The translations under genes were made by a program, and so were the position numbers. This document shows positions 44,819 to 57,397 of a stretch of 64,000 nt of DNA, piece by piece (the first letter of the stretch is position 1; the number at the start of each line of letters is the position of its first letter). This DNA comes from Tetraselmis striata (lineage: Eukaryota > Chlorophyta > Chlorodendrophyceae > Chlorodendrales > Chlorodendraceae), in contig VCJN01002700.1 in assembly GCA_006384855.1 (NCBI GenBank), forward strand, positions 1-64,000, in the 5' to 3' direction. The notes beneath the pieces were generated by a model. It was not told the origin of the DNA, did no database searches, and was given only the letters and a program-made list of their open reading frames with translations.

Positions 44819-46784
44819 GCCATGGAAAAGGCTATGAAACCAATGCACACGGTGGCCAGCTTCCATAGGCTTGGATTCCCCCGCCTGTGCAATGTGTGAT
44901 ACTTTGTCATTTGGTACTCCCAATTTTGGCACATAGCTGTCGGTGTTTGACTGGTACGGCTTTTTGTGCTGTAATTATGCACTTTGTTGGCATTGGTACA
45001 AAACCGGTTAGATTCCCAGGCAGTCGTATCTAAACTAGATGCCGGTATCTCCAATTTATTTTACATCACTGTACCTGCCGTACATTTCATACACATCTGC
45101 CTGCTGCGCAATCTATTAATCCAAGGCATACGCTGCACATGCTGATCCGCATACATTATATCCAGGCTACAGCCGCCAAGAGATTCTCGACATGTTTAGC
45201 GTAGTCACTATTAGTAATACACTACTGCAGAGCTCGAGTGAAATACGCTACATCACGCCCTTCGAATCTATCAGGGCGGGGGGGGGGGGGGGAGAGGGGA
45301 AGAGCCCACATGATAGACTGAGGGAAGAGAGTCACCTGACATGGAGCTGCAGGTGCTGGTTATAGACGAGCATCACTGTTTCCCAAATGGGTACGTCGTT
45401 GCTAAGCGCTGCATGGCCTGTCGTGGGAATTATGACATTTCTGTCTTCATAAGTGTTATAATCACATTATGTATTGATAGTCACAGGTATACAGTACATT
45501 AAATGTCCGCGGCCAGCAGAGGCGCCATCTCATTCTAATCTATTGAAGGCGAAACATAGTCACGTGACTCGGCAACTGGTGATGACTACACTGTTTTTAA
45601 CTGACGAGTACAAGTCACAACACCCCCTAAATTGACACCATCTTTATAACGACGACACCAATGAGGGGTCCCGACCTCCCCAAGTGTTAAGTGCATGTGA
45701 TACACCTGTATAGTGACAGTGGGGCTATAGTGACACCGACTGCCCCTATAATGTCACCTAGGGGGTAAGTGTGGTCACTGCAGAGCGGGGACCTACTATT
45801 GTGACACCCCCGGGCCACCCAAGGCCACGCCAGTGTGTTTCACGTAGCGGCATGGCGTCTTGCAGCGCCGCCGGGCGCCGGTCAAGGGACGACTTGGAAT
45901 GTATCCATAGATACTATCCACACATCCCCCTGGAGGATGTTGCGGCGCTACTAACAAACTGTGCTTGGGTGACATATGCGGAAACCCGCCCCGCCCGTAG
46001 GATGTGCTTATCACCTGGTTGGCATGGACACTACCTTGCTTGCATTGCAATGTGTTTGCATAGTGCCAATAACACGCCAATAATAGCGACTCGCAGTGTC
46101 GCCGTACATGTGGCCCAGTGCTACCCAACGCATCGACAAACCCTGTTATCTGCTGACAATACCCTTAAAATGGCACCTGTGGGGGGGGGGGGGGGGGGGG
46201 GGGGGGTATATCACTGTAGTACGGAAGGTTGTCACTGTAGTGTCAGCTCATTTCATCCGGCTGATGCCATCATGGTGGTGTGCCATCAGGTGATGCTGCT
46301 TGAGATAGCGACACGTTTACTATTATATATTTTGGACCACTAGTAGAGTAAGAGTGTGCAAGCAGTAGCAACACCGACTCGCCGCGGCAACTTACTAGCA
46401 GCTAGAAGTAGTCTGCTGCTAGTAATATAGCAGTAAGAACATATGGATCCAAGCATGCTCACTGCTGCTTATTCGGATAGACAGTATATAGTAGTTGTCG
46501 CCCCATCAGTATGTACTCATCGCCAAGCACCAGCGCGCGCTGTGTAGTTGCTCCGATACCGCAGTGCTACTTACCCGCAGTCGCGTAACAAATATACTAC
46601 AAGTACGAGCAGCGCGGCGAGTATTCATTCTTGGAAAAGTGTATACACAGCAAACGCCTAGATATTAATATGCAAATATATTTTACATGTATATATTATA
46701 TATAAATATAATGACACCGCCAGAAGACGTGCATACATATGTAGGGGATGTATTAGTACTCCGTCTGCTACTACTACACGTGTA

Positions 46785-46824
<40 letters not shown>

Positions 46825-46942
46825 TGCAAATCGCTGAACCCGCAGCCGAGCTGATGACCGCCTGGGGTGCGCAGTCGCCACAGCCGGGACCCCCGGATCT
46901 CCCGGCTTCTTCAAGTTTCAACGAACGCGACACCTGTGGGGC
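44819..46942. other. intergenic, G runs and microsatellite, no supported gene
   Basis: G runs at about 45,278-45,292 and 46,182-46,206, and (GTAT)n at about 46,793-46,820. TGTAA at about 44,971 could be the phosphatase polyadenylation signal. A 190-codon frame at 45,771-46,343 runs through the second G run and has no coding character. At 45.6-45.8 kb there is a cluster of TGACA/TGTCAC words. The part just before 46,943 continues the ligase frame upstream (KFQRTRHLWG), so the ligase probably has an earlier 5' exon. Confidence 0.4.
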
Positions 46943-47894
46943 ATGGACGGCACCAGCTTGACGCGCGGCGATTCATTGATTGGGCCACCCGAGGCGCCCT
47001 TCTGGGCGCCCGGCGCAGCGGTGGTGGCGGGCGAGAAGCTGGACGGCGCTAATCTCGGCCTCTCCCTCAGCTCGTCCTACCAGCCGCGTGCGCAGTGCCG
47101 CGGCCGAAGTGTCGACGCCACCTCTGCGCCACAGTTCCGCGGTCCACCTGCCTGGCAGGACGAGAACTTGCCAGCGCTGGCCTCGTTGCTGGCACCAGGC
47201 GGCCGCGAGGTGAGCGCCTGCCGAGTCATTCCGATGCTGATGGCATACATAAATACCCATCTATTGCTGACTTGCTAAGGATGTCAGTTCGTGCGATGCT
47301 TATTAATAGCTGCTCGCGCCTTACTACTTGAACAGTATTCGACATCGTACAGTACGAGGAAAATAAGTCGTCACATTGACGCACTCGTAACGTCACCTCT
47401 CTCGCCTCGCTTGTGCATCGATCATAGTTGGAAGCCTGACACCGCCGCCGCCGCCTTATGTCGCGCCCCATCAGGTGCTGTTCGGCGAGTGGCTTTACGC
47501 GACAAATTGTGTGCCGTACGATGCGCTGCCCGGGTACTTTGTGGCGTTGGAGCTGTACAACCTGACGACTCGTAGCTTCGCCAGCGTGGCGGAGCGCGAC
47601 GCGCGGCTGGCAGGTTCCGGCATCCCTGTCGCGCCGTGCCTCTTCCAGGGTTAACCCGCCTCTGCGGATAAGATGCTGGCCCTGCTGGACCGCCCTTCTG
47701 CATTCCGAACTCGTGCCACACCGCTCGAGGGTCTCGTTATCCGTCTGGACAATTTGCTGACGAAAGAGAACGCGCTGAGAACCAAGCTGGTGCGTCTGGA
47801 TTTCTCGCGAGGGATCCAGCAGCACGGGGCGGCGCGGACGATGGCACGCAACCGACTGTCGGTCGACGCCTATGCGGGCGTCGACCCGCTGTAG
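46943..47894 (+). pseudogene. Rnl2-type RNA ligase (2 exons) with an internal in-frame stop
   Basis: Exon 1 (46,943 or earlier to 47,209) and exon 2 (47,475-47,894), phase 0. Nucleotidyltransferase motifs in order: motif I EKLDGANLGLS (Lys is the AMP-accepting residue), then QCRGRSVD and APQFRG, motif III GEWLYA, IIIa YFVALELYN, IV EGLVIRLD, V KLVRLDF, as in the RNA_ligase (T4 Rnl2-like) family that seals RNA nicks. A TAA at 47,652-47,654 follows CLFQG in the same frame as the downstream 80 codons that carry motifs IV and V. No intron can remove it (the only GT/AG pair would be 23 bases). Either the gene is freshly inactivated or the TAA is an error. Residues KFQRTRHLWG just upstream match the usual N-terminus, suggesting a missed 5' exon. 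Confidence 0.78.
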
Positions 47895-48594
47895 GAATTA
47901 CACCCGAATGTGCAGCCATCGCGGTGATCATCAGGCGCGTGTCTGACATGTGCGTGGACGAGGCGGGTCACGGCAAAAGCGCAGGTCTGGGTTTTTCGGA
48001 CTCGCGGCGACTGTCGAGGAGGGTGCCACAGATTGCGACAAGCCGGGGACGACGACTCCTCATCGACCATCCTCCGCGTAGTGCCTATGGTTTCGGAGCA
48101 TTCAAAAAATGGTTGGAGCATTTAAAAAAGGTCAGGGCCGCAGGGCGTAAATATGCACGCAAATGCTCCAAAACCATCATAACTTCAACTCGATATTCGT
48201 CGTCGGGAGCGGCGCCGTTTTGCTCCGAAACCATGCAGGGAAATCTTGACAAGGCGGAACATCGAGACACCAACGAAGAGTTCCTGTCCACAACAGCTAA
48301 GGACGCACTGCACTACTTACATCATTACTGTTCACCTCTCCCGCCGGCAGAGACCCAAATAGCCACGTGCAAATGCGAGGCAATGAATGTAACAACGCAG
48401 CCTAATACACCAATGTACGCCATCAATCTTCTCGGCATGCACCCTATGATATTGCGACTGTGTTGGCGGCCCTTTCTAGCGCTACATACCCCTGCGTAGC
48501 GCGGCGCTATGTCAGCCGCACAACGGCGGGTCATGTATCGTTACAGGTTGGCGATGTACCCGGGTCAACACAAGGCATGGGCAGCGGCGGCCGG
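47895..48594. other. spacer between convergent genes
   Basis: Lies between the 3' ends of the ligase (+) and the Ala-rich gene (-). A 190-codon open frame on + has no recognisable content. TGTAA occurs at about 48,386. Confidence 0.4.
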
Positions 48595-51500
48595 TCAGCC
48601 CCGCCAGATGGCGGCCTTGATGGCGGCGGCCACCGCCACCAGCGCCGACCAGAGCTTGGCCGCCACCGCCACCACCGCGTCGCGCGCCGGCTCCAGCGCC
48701 GCCACCGTCTTCTGCCACAGCGGCGACATCTCCCACCAGGCCAGCTTGGCGCGCAGCCACGACTCGGCGCGCGTCGGCTCCGGTTCCGGCTCCGGATCCA
48801 GGCGCGCGGCGCGCTGCGCGAGGTCCTGCAGTCGGCCGCCACACGGCACCGCTCAGCGGCGGCGTCGCCTCGGAGTGGCACGCGACTGGTTCCCGACACC
48901 CAGGGAACCACATCCCACGCCACGCCATACCACCATGGCATGGCGCATGGCACTGTACACAACCCACACATCAAAAACAGAATGCGGGATTGGCATGCAA
49001 ATGCACGTCGTGACACCTTCATGACACTGCCGCCCTCCTCCCCGTCCTCCGTCCCAATCTGACGGTGCGAGGTGTATCAAAACATCATTTGCAAGCGCAT
49101 TCCACCGGCCGCGTCCGAGCTCCGAATTTGCTGCACCTTTCTGCCTCTGAACCCTCGCCAAGTGAGACGACCCGTAGGGTATGGTATCAACGCGCCCAGG
49201 GTTAATACAGGGCTTCACCCCGCCCTGATTGGGGACTCGTGCTCTTGTTGACATCTGTCCGAACACACCACAAACTCCGAAAGGATTTTCGACTCGATGC
49301 GCCAATTCCACTCATTACCCACTTGGCCCTTGCGAGGGCTGCGTGTGACGTTGGTGAGGGCACGCCATTCGATCAATCAGCAAGACGGGGCCGGGCGGGG
49401 GGGGGGGGGGGGGGGGGGGGGATGAGGGCGCTGGCGCCGCCGCCGCCCTGCGGTCCAACCTTCTGGTTGGACGCCACGTCCTCGTACGCACTGGCCATGC
49501 CCGCGGACGCGGCCGCGCGGCCCTCCGCCTCCTGGGCCGACTTGGCGGCCGCCGCCACGCGCGCCTCCGCCGCCTCCATCGCCTCCTCCGTCGCGCTCTC
49601 CATACCCTGGTGCGCAAAGCGGGCCGCAACTGACGCCGCAGTGGCGGACTCCGCGGCCTGCGGGGGGGCAGCGGCGGAGGTCGTCGGCTTATTACCCATG
49701 CAATCGTCAGGCTGGATGGAGCTGCTATTCCGCTCAACGCCGATCCGATCGTTCAGGGCGGGGCCGCCGAAGACTGTACAACGCGCGTGCCCGCATCCTT
49801 ACTGAATGATTTCTGTTATTCATAAGCCATAAACCAAACGAGGCGTAAAGTGTCCGTAGCGAGTACACGGGTGCCGACACGGTGATAGAAACACCGCGGA
49901 CAAAGGCCCGCCCTGCCCGCCAGAGGTCAAATCTAGACGAGACTATAGCGGAACTACGGCGAATGGCCTTATAGGGTGCATGCAAGCCCAAATCTCAGAC
50001 TTGTTATAAGGGTTCTTGTAGATAGGTGCGTCGGCGCGCGTAGTATGGTATGGGTGCGGGTACCGCGGCCTGTTGGGGAATTGCCATGATACGGCCGTAG
50101 TTCTTCGGAACACTGGCGGAATCGCCGGCGCTCCTCCAAGCCTGTAAACGCAACTCTCTGGACGCTTGACGGCACTTCAGGCTGCAACCCCAGCCATTGC
50201 GAATTCAAGCGTTTGGGGGCCGGGTCAGGAATTGTTATCCTTTGGGACATATTTTGGACAGTCGGCACTGTTCAAAAACTGTCCAAATGGAAATAACTTA
50301 GAGAGGGGGGGTAAGGGGGGGGGGGGGGGGGGGGGAGTATCGGGTGGGGGGGGGATAGTGGCACGCGGCATCCGTCTTGATCGGATTGATGGTGCATTTA
50401 CAGTTCCCAAGAGTGCGAAGAACGATCCGCGAGCGTGCTACACCCATCCATTTAACATTACGAACCCCCTTATTTCGAGCAGACCGTATATCTAAACATG
50501 GTCCGCGGGGCCAAAAAATAATGAATTGTGTTGCACCTTCGCGTCGGAATATTTGTGCTGCATTCGCGCTGTATCCTGAATTATTTCTCGATTTTAATTA
50601 TTTTATCTGTGCAGGGGGGGTTGGGCGTCAAAAATGTTATTTATCCACGGAGCGTTTGTGTTTGTACTGTATGAGAGCCCATAACAACACTACACGCCTT
50701 AAGTTGGGGGGTCGCGTGCCAGCAATAGGATGGCTTGCTTCCGCTCCGCGCTACTTCCGTCAGTACCTGACTTCTGACAGGGGAGGTGGGATGGGGGGCG
50801 TGCCTTTGACGCCGCTGCCGATGCGGCGGCAGCGTACGCCGATGCCCGGTTGGAGGCCTCGCTGGCCGCGGTGGCGGCGGAGAGCGCCACCGAGGAGCGC
50901 TTGGAGAAACTCTGAATGGTCGGGCCGGGGGGGGGGGGGGGGGGGGTGTCTCAGCGGGCGCGTCCCAGCTCAGGGCGGGACCAGGCAGGCACTCGCATGT
51001 TGGTTTCGATTGCCCTGTTGATACTAATGATACAAACTCGTACATATATATTGCTGTTTACGCTCTCTCTATATACATATTTTATATACACATGACACCG
51101 CTGATGATGTGCGTATGCTGTCATGGAGCCGCTCTGGTGTGTGCATGAGGCGCGAATCGTGGCGCGGACCCACCCACCCACAAGCCATCGCACGCACAAC
51201 GAGGGCCACGCGACCACGCGCCGTCGCTTCCCCGCTACGTTCCAGACACGCGGGGCGGGGCGTTGACGCAGCGGTGCGCCTGGAGGCGCACACCATTGGG
51301 GTGTGGCGGTGCCACTAATGCGCGCCCCGCGACCTCCCTGCCTCTGTCTCAACACACGTAAACGGACAAACGCGCGGCGCACCCGCAGCGTCTTGTCCTT
51401 GGGCAGCTCGTCCACAGTGAGCGGGTCCACAGCCGTCGCCGGCAGCTCCACTGCCGACACCATCCCGCCGCTGACCGACGCTGGCAGCGCCTCGATCGGC

Positions 51501-54500
51501 AGCTCCGTCTCGTACTCGTACTCCCGCGGCTCGCTGGGCGGCGGCGGTGCGGGCTCGGCGGACGCCGCGGCGCCGGCGCCGCCCGCTGCCTTCATTTCCG
51601 GCTGCCCCTTCCCGCCCTCCCGCACCTCCTCTTCATCCTTCTCTTCCGCGTTGCTCGCGGCCGACGAAGCCTCCACAGCCGCAGCCCCATCTGCTGCCTT
51701 ATCCTCAGCCTCCGGCCCCGCTTCCTCGCCGGACCGCTCCGCCTCGCGCCCATCAACCACCTCCCACTCAACGTCCACCACCGCCGCCCCCGCCTCCGCG
51801 TCGTCGTCCGCGTCGCCGTCCGCCTTTGCCGCCGCCGCCGCCTCCGTGGCCGGCGCGGTCGCCGCCTCGCCCGCGGCCGCCTCCTCCGCGCCCCCCTCGC
51901 CGCCCGCGTCAGCCGCCACCTCGCCCTGTGCCTCGTAGTCCGACGCCTCCGCCGGCGTCCACTCCCCTGCGTCCAGCCCTGCCGTCGCTAACGCGGGCAT
52001 AGGCAGCCCTGAGCGGTGCCGCCCATGCAAGTCACTGAGGGTCGGCACGGAAGGGGGGGGGGGGGGGGGGGGCACCGTCGTCCTGCAGCCAGCCGCTGTC
52101 CTCCTGGAATGCCGACGGCTCCCAGCCGTTCTGCCCGCGCCCCAGCCGCCCCTCCGCCTCCGCCTGCAGCCGCAGCGCGCCCGCACCCCCCGCGGCCGCG
52201 GCGGCGGAGCCGGGCCCGCCGTCCGCCTCCTCTGGCCACTGACTGCTCCGCCCGAACAGGTCCTGCAGCCACACCACGAGGCGCATTAGACTGGCCGCCT
52301 CAAGCATCAAAGGCCACGCCCCCCCCCTCCCCCCCAGCGGGGGCCACCGCTCTGATCTGGGTTAGAGAGCAAGCAGAGCATACGGGTCCCGGTGCGGCAA
52401 TCAGAACACTGCGAGAAAGAACCCGCGCTACCTGCTAGACGGCAGATCTAGACGGCACCATGGCGCAACCACTGCGAAAGGTCCTTTAAGTCGCACGCAG
52501 GCTCAGTCTGAGGGTTATATCCAGTAGCTACAAACCGTACACCCCTCCACATAAGTCCCAGGCCCCTTTCTCGCCGAATCCGAGCTTACTAATAGCAGGG
52601 CAGCTGAATCTAGGGTTTATGACCTGAAATCCTGGAATATTGAGGGCCTCAATAAATACTGAGGGTCCCTGTGGGCGCATTGGGTACCCGCATGGCACTG
52701 AGCTCCGCGCAACACGTGGCAGTCTGCGAGCCGCTTTCCAACCTTTGCCGCCCAATCAGCCAATGCTGGGCCATAGGAAGGCATGCCAGCCCGGCTGGGG
52801 GTGGACTCGGACACACCCTGCGTAGGCTGCCTGTCCGGTCCGCTGCCCACCGCATGCTCACCTCCCGCCAGAACTACAACCCTCCACAATGGTACGGGAT
52901 TCGCGCAGTGGATCGGTGCGCCCATGGTTAGTGGCATCGAGGCCGGCGGCGTGTGCATGCATGTCGCGGTAGCCCCCCCCCCCCCCCCCCCTCTCCCCTT
53001 CCTTTGCCCCCAACAGGTCACCCAGGACAACGGCAGCGCAGGCCGGGCAGGGGCTCCACATTCGCTCGCGCTGCAGTGATGCGGTGTGGCCTGTCGTCAG
53101 GTGCCGGCGCACCCATAAACACAAACAACCCGCAACATAACCCGAACACAGGGGGTCCATGCACCCTGTGGCAGCCATTCGCTATACTTTCGGGATAGGC
53201 TCGTCTCAATCCGGCGTCGACGGGCCGGGCAGGTCCTTATTCGCAGCGCTCGGTTCATCTTGCCGGCGCCCGTGTCAGAGTGGCGTACCGTTTAATCGGG
53301 TCCCCCCTTGTCGGAGAAATCAGGCATAGTCATGCAGCAGCGGGTCAGAAGATCCCGTTCGGCGTTTGGCATTCGAGTCGCATGCTGGAACATCTCGATA
53401 TGAATACGGGTTCTCCGTCACACACGGTAACGCACCGGATCCAAAGCGTGGTTGCGGTACACTACGCGACAAATAGCGCGGAATCTCCGGACCAACGACG
53501 GAAAACAAACCACTGCTGTTGCGAGCTCAATTGAGTGTATACGTGTGTCTTCTCGCCACCGCACCACCTGCCATGATTGCTCTACCGCCAGTGGGGTTCA
53601 CTACGCAGGGGGATAGCAAGCAGATCATACGGGTCCCGGTACGGCAATCAGAACACGGCGAGAAAGAACCCGCGCTACCTGCCAGACGGCAGATCTAGAC
53701 GGCGCAACCACAGCAGAGGGTCCTCTAGGTCGCACGCAGGCCCAGTCTGAGGATAATATACCAGCAGCTACACATCGTACACCCCTCCACATAAGTCCCA
53801 GGCCCCTTTCTCGCTGAATCCGAGCTTACTAATAGCAGGGCAGCTGAATCTAGGGTTTATGACTTGAGATCCTGGAATATTGAGGGCCTCAATAAATACT
53901 GAGGGTCCCCATAGGTGCATTAGTACCCGCACGGCACTGAGCTCCCCGCGACACGTGGTACTATGCGAACCGCTTTCCAACCTTTGCCGCCCAATCAGCC
54001 AATGCTGGACCATAGGAAGGTATGCCAGCCCACCCCAGCCGGTGTGTGTGTGGGGGGGGGGGGGGGGGGGACTTGGACACACCCTGCGCAAGCTGCCTGT
54101 TCGATCAGCTGCCCACCGGATGCTCACCTCCCGCCAGAACTACAGCCCTCCACAATGGTACGGGATTCGCGCAGTGGATCGGTGCGCCCATGGCTAGTGG
54201 CACCGAGGCCGAGGGCGTGTGCATGCATGTCGCGGTACCCCCCCCCCTTCCCTTCCTTTGCCCCCAACCGGTCACCCAGGACAACAGCACCGCAGGCAGG
54301 GCGGGGGCTCGCCTCCGGCTCCAGCGCCACGCCGCGCTCCTCCTCCGCCTCCGCCTTTGCCGCCGCCGGCTCCGCCGTCGCGGCCGTAGCGGCGCTTGGG
54401 GCCCGGCTGGGCGCGGGCTCCTTGGCTGGCAGCGCCCCTGCGGCCGAGCACGCAGCACGCGAGCGGACGGGGGGGGGGGGGGGGGGGGGGGTGGGGGGCG

Positions 54501-55759
54501 GGGGGGCGGGGGGGGAGATCACACATTCGCTCGCGTTGCAGTGATGCGGTGTGGCCTTTCGTCAGGCGCGAGCGCACCCATAAACACAAACAACCCGCAA
54601 CATAAGCCCGCAAGCAGGGGGTCCATGCACCCTGTGGCAGCCATTCGCTATACTTTCGCGATAGGCTCGTCTCAATCCGGCGTCTGACGGGCCGGGTAGG
54701 TGCTAATTCGCAGCGCTTGGTTCATCTTGCCGGCGCCCGTGTCAGAGTGGCGTACCGTTTAATCGGGTCCCCTTGTCGGAGAAATCAGGCATAGTCATGC
54801 AGCAGCGGGTCAGAAGATCCCGTTTGGCATTCGGGTCGCATGCTGGAACATCTCGATATGAATATGGGTTCTCCGTCACACAGGTAACGCACCGGATCCA
54901 AAGCGTGGTTGCGGTACACCACGCGACAAATAGCGCGGAATCTCCGGACCAACGACGGAAAACAAACCACTGCTGTTGCGAGCTCAATTGAGTGTATACG
55001 TGTGTCTTCTCGCCACCGCACCACCTGCCATGATTGCTCTACCGCCAGTGGGGTTCACTACGCAGGCGGAGAGGGGCGCGCGGGCGGGTGCGGCCTACCC
55101 AGGATGGCGCCAAACAGCAAGCGCGCTCCCCAGGCGCACGTCAGCCCCAGCGCCACCAGCATGGCGATGCCCTTCCAGTCGCGCCGGTTGTCGTAGTCCC
55201 AGTTCTCCGCCCGCGCAGAGTCGCCCCAGTCGGCGGAGCCGCTGGCGGAGGCCGGCGCCGGCGCCGCGGGCTCCTCGTCCGCGTCGGACTCGTTGCGGGG
55301 CGTCACGCGGCAGCGGTGGCCGCCGGGGCGCAACGCCCAGCGGGCCGGCCGGGCGACGAGGCGGGTCGCACTGCGCGGAGGCGCCGCGCCCGCCTGCTGA
55401 GGCAAATGAGTCCGATGGTGGACGGCTCAGCGGGCCAGTGGAAGGGCAGGCGGGGGGGGGGGGGGGGGGGGGGGCAGCCGCTTGGATGATGTGCGCCTCA
55501 TAGTTTGACGCGATACAGGTTTGTCATTGAAAGGCGGAAATAGTCGCGCAACGATTCCAGGTGTTGCACTCTCAGCCACCAGCAGCCCCCTTCGTCTGAA
55601 TCGCGCTCTCTGAGCTGGGCGATCGCAGGCGTGTGATGTGATATCAGGCCTAATACCCCCCCCCCCCCCCCCCCTCCCCCCGGGTGCACCCACCTTCATC
55701 AGGAGGTTTCCTGCTGCGCAGCCACGCGCACAGGGACACAAGAGCGCCACGCCTGACAT
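48595..55759 (-). CDS. Ala/Glu-rich single-span membrane protein, probably plastid-targeted (8 exons seen)
   Basis: Exons: 55759-55694, 55393-55099, 54437-54276, 52262-52076, 52008-51383, 50911-50804, 49657-49460, 48825-48595. Joins agree in phase except exon 3 to 4 (phase 1 against 0), so an exon in the 52.3-54.2 kb interval is missed or one boundary is wrong. N-terminus MSGVALLCPCARGCAAGNLL then SATRLVARPARWALRPG is basic and transit-peptide-like. A membrane span (GIAMLVALGLTCAWGARLLF) follows WDYDNRRDWK. The rest is Ala/Glu-rich: EVAADAGGEGG, an acidic stretch, coiled-coil-like ATEEAMEAAEARVAAAAKSA, and a C-terminal Trp/Ala segment (LAWWEMSPLWQKTVAAL). Exon 6 ends at a GC donor. No family recognised; likely a plastid membrane protein with a long soluble tail. 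Confidence 0.65.
52368..53612. repeat. segmental duplication, copy A
   Basis: Direct repeat of 53,613-55,066 at roughly 90% identity, starting CATACGGGTCCCGG and ending near GGGGTTCACTACGCAGG. It lies in an intron of the Ala-rich minus-strand gene. Lacks the 0.22 kb block at 54,310-54,525 of copy B. Contains a C run at about 52,976-52,990. Confidence 0.85.
53613..55066. repeat. segmental duplication, copy B (carries an extra exon)
   Basis: Matches copy A throughout, but between GCGGGGGCTC and ACATTCGCTCGCG it has about 215 extra bases holding most of exon 3 of the Ala-rich gene and its poly-C acceptor tract (seen as G at 54,470-54,520). The flanking exon edge (GTTGTCCTGGGTGACC) is present in both copies. 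Confidence 0.85.
55394..55693 (-). other. intron 1 of the Ala-rich gene with opposing homopolymers
   Basis: On the sense (minus) strand it starts GTGGGTGCACCC, followed within 20 bases by a long G run (C at 55,657-55,680), and ends with a C run (G at 55,451-55,474) before CCTCAGCAG. The two runs are complementary and could pair to loop out the intron. Confidence 0.6.
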
Positions 55760-57397
55760 GCTGACGCCACGGTGCGCTGCCTGTGTGCGTCGGGAGGACG
55801 AGGGAGCAGGGCCGGGGCGGGGGCGCGCGCGGGGGCGAGGAAGGGGGGAGGGTGTCAGCACGTGGAGAGGTGAAGAAGGTGAAGGCGCGCGCCGGGAGGG
55901 GGGGGGGGGGGGGGGGGGGGCAATGCGCGTTCCGCCAGCCACCAGGTGGGCGTGGCGTGCCCGCTGGGCTGCTAAGCCTACGTCAGCAAAGTGGAATTTC
56001 GAGAGAGGGAGGCGAGGGGGCGCTCACAGATACGAGTAGGGTCTCAGTAGGGCGTGGGCGCGCTGACGTGTCGGATCGTCCGCCGAGTGAGTGCGAACGA
56101 GTGGGACTGCGCCTGCTGATGCGGGGGCGCTGCCTCGGGCAGGTGCCGCACGCTGCCTGGTGGGCTGCTAGTGGAGAAGATCGTCCGCTGCGTTGAGTTA
56201 GCGGTGTGGCCTGCTATAAACAGTAGTCAGCAGGGTCTGTCGTTGGGGTGCGTGCTATAGCTATAGGTCGCTACCAGCCAAAGGTAGCGAGTATGCAAGC
56301 TAAAATCCTTACCAGCAGCTCTCCTTACCAGCAGCATCTGGTCGCTATGTCTGGCTCTTGCTATACCAGCACTACGTGTGAATTACAAAAGGGCAGTATA
56401 AAATCCACCTACTGCGAAAAGTAGTACTAAAAATCAACATATCAAGCCGCCTAAAAGCGGCCCGCATCCCGAATGAGGCGGGATGGATGAGTCATGCGCA
56501 CACGGTTCAGAGTGAGTCCGGGCCACGCGTGCACGTGTGCGTATGGGTGATGATCCTCGGACGTGCTGAGCAGCTTCGGCAACGTGATGGCAGACGAATA
56601 TGCGCCGTCTGATGAGGCAGCGAGCGCGATCGAGCCGCCACCAAGCTCAGGACCCCGAGGAAATCTCTTGCGAGTAAGACCACCTCGTGAGCCCGGGTGG
56701 TGCACCGAGTGCCCCGCGATGAGAGGGCACCCCGATCCGCAGCCAAGCATGCGACACCGCGCACTGTGCGGCGCACCCCCTTGCTCACCTCACCCATTGT
56801 ACCGAAGACCATGCCCGTGTACTCAGACATATCCAGGTTGTCTCGAAGAGGGCCCTTCTGTCCGGGCTCCGTGTTGTGCCACGCCGCATCCCGCGCTGCC
56901 AACCCCCGGTGTATGTCGCCCAACAGCGAGCGCTCAAACCGATCCACAGCCGTGGCCCGGGGCACTGCAGTGTACTTGACCCCGTACCGCATAGTCTTGA
57001 ACTCTAGCAACGTGGACTTCAAGTAAGCTCCGGGGATCATAGCTCCCGGTCACGACGTTGAACGCCGGAAGGGAGAGCTCTGCGTCCGGCACTAGGTCCT
57101 TGAGTTCATCCCGGGTACGGTGTTGCCGAGAGGCACTGCCTGCTGGAACAAGTCATCCACCAACAGTAAGTCAATTAACTTTATAGGTCGGTCATTTTTT
57201 CGCAGATTACTGTGTTAAGGAACCAAGGTGGCAAAAGATGGCGAAATGTGCTCTCGAAGTGCCAAATCAAGATACCAGCCACCTTATCTACTGAGACTCT
57301 AGTGGGGCTCTGCTAAGTTGGATTTCGCACGACGAACTGGTGTCATTTACAACTACGGGGCGGGATGGGAGGGGCGGTAGTTTAGGTAATTTTCAGT
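55760..57397. other. intergenic with a possible retroelement remnant
   Basis: Holds a G run at about 55,900-55,920 and the promoter side of the Ala-rich gene. On the minus strand 56,690-57,040 reads MRYGVKYTAVPRATAVDRFE, then HRGLAARDAAWHNTEPGQKG and MVFGTMGEVSKGVRRTV, which has coding character and the feel of a multicopy retroelement polyprotein C-terminus. I cannot name it. The rest has nothing recognisable. Confidence 0.3.

Noticed and set aside
45771..46343. 190-codon open frame with a poly-Gly stretch
   Set aside because: It runs through a homopolymer G run, shows no conserved motif and has no codon bias like the real exons.
46680..46940. Tyr/Ile-rich minus-strand frame
   Set aside because: Created by TA- and GTAT-type microsatellites; no coding character.
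47652..47654. TAA read as glutamine (altered nuclear code as in some green seaweeds)
   Set aside because: Both phosphatase copies end at TAA in the same place and other genes use TAG and TGA as stops, so the standard code fits.
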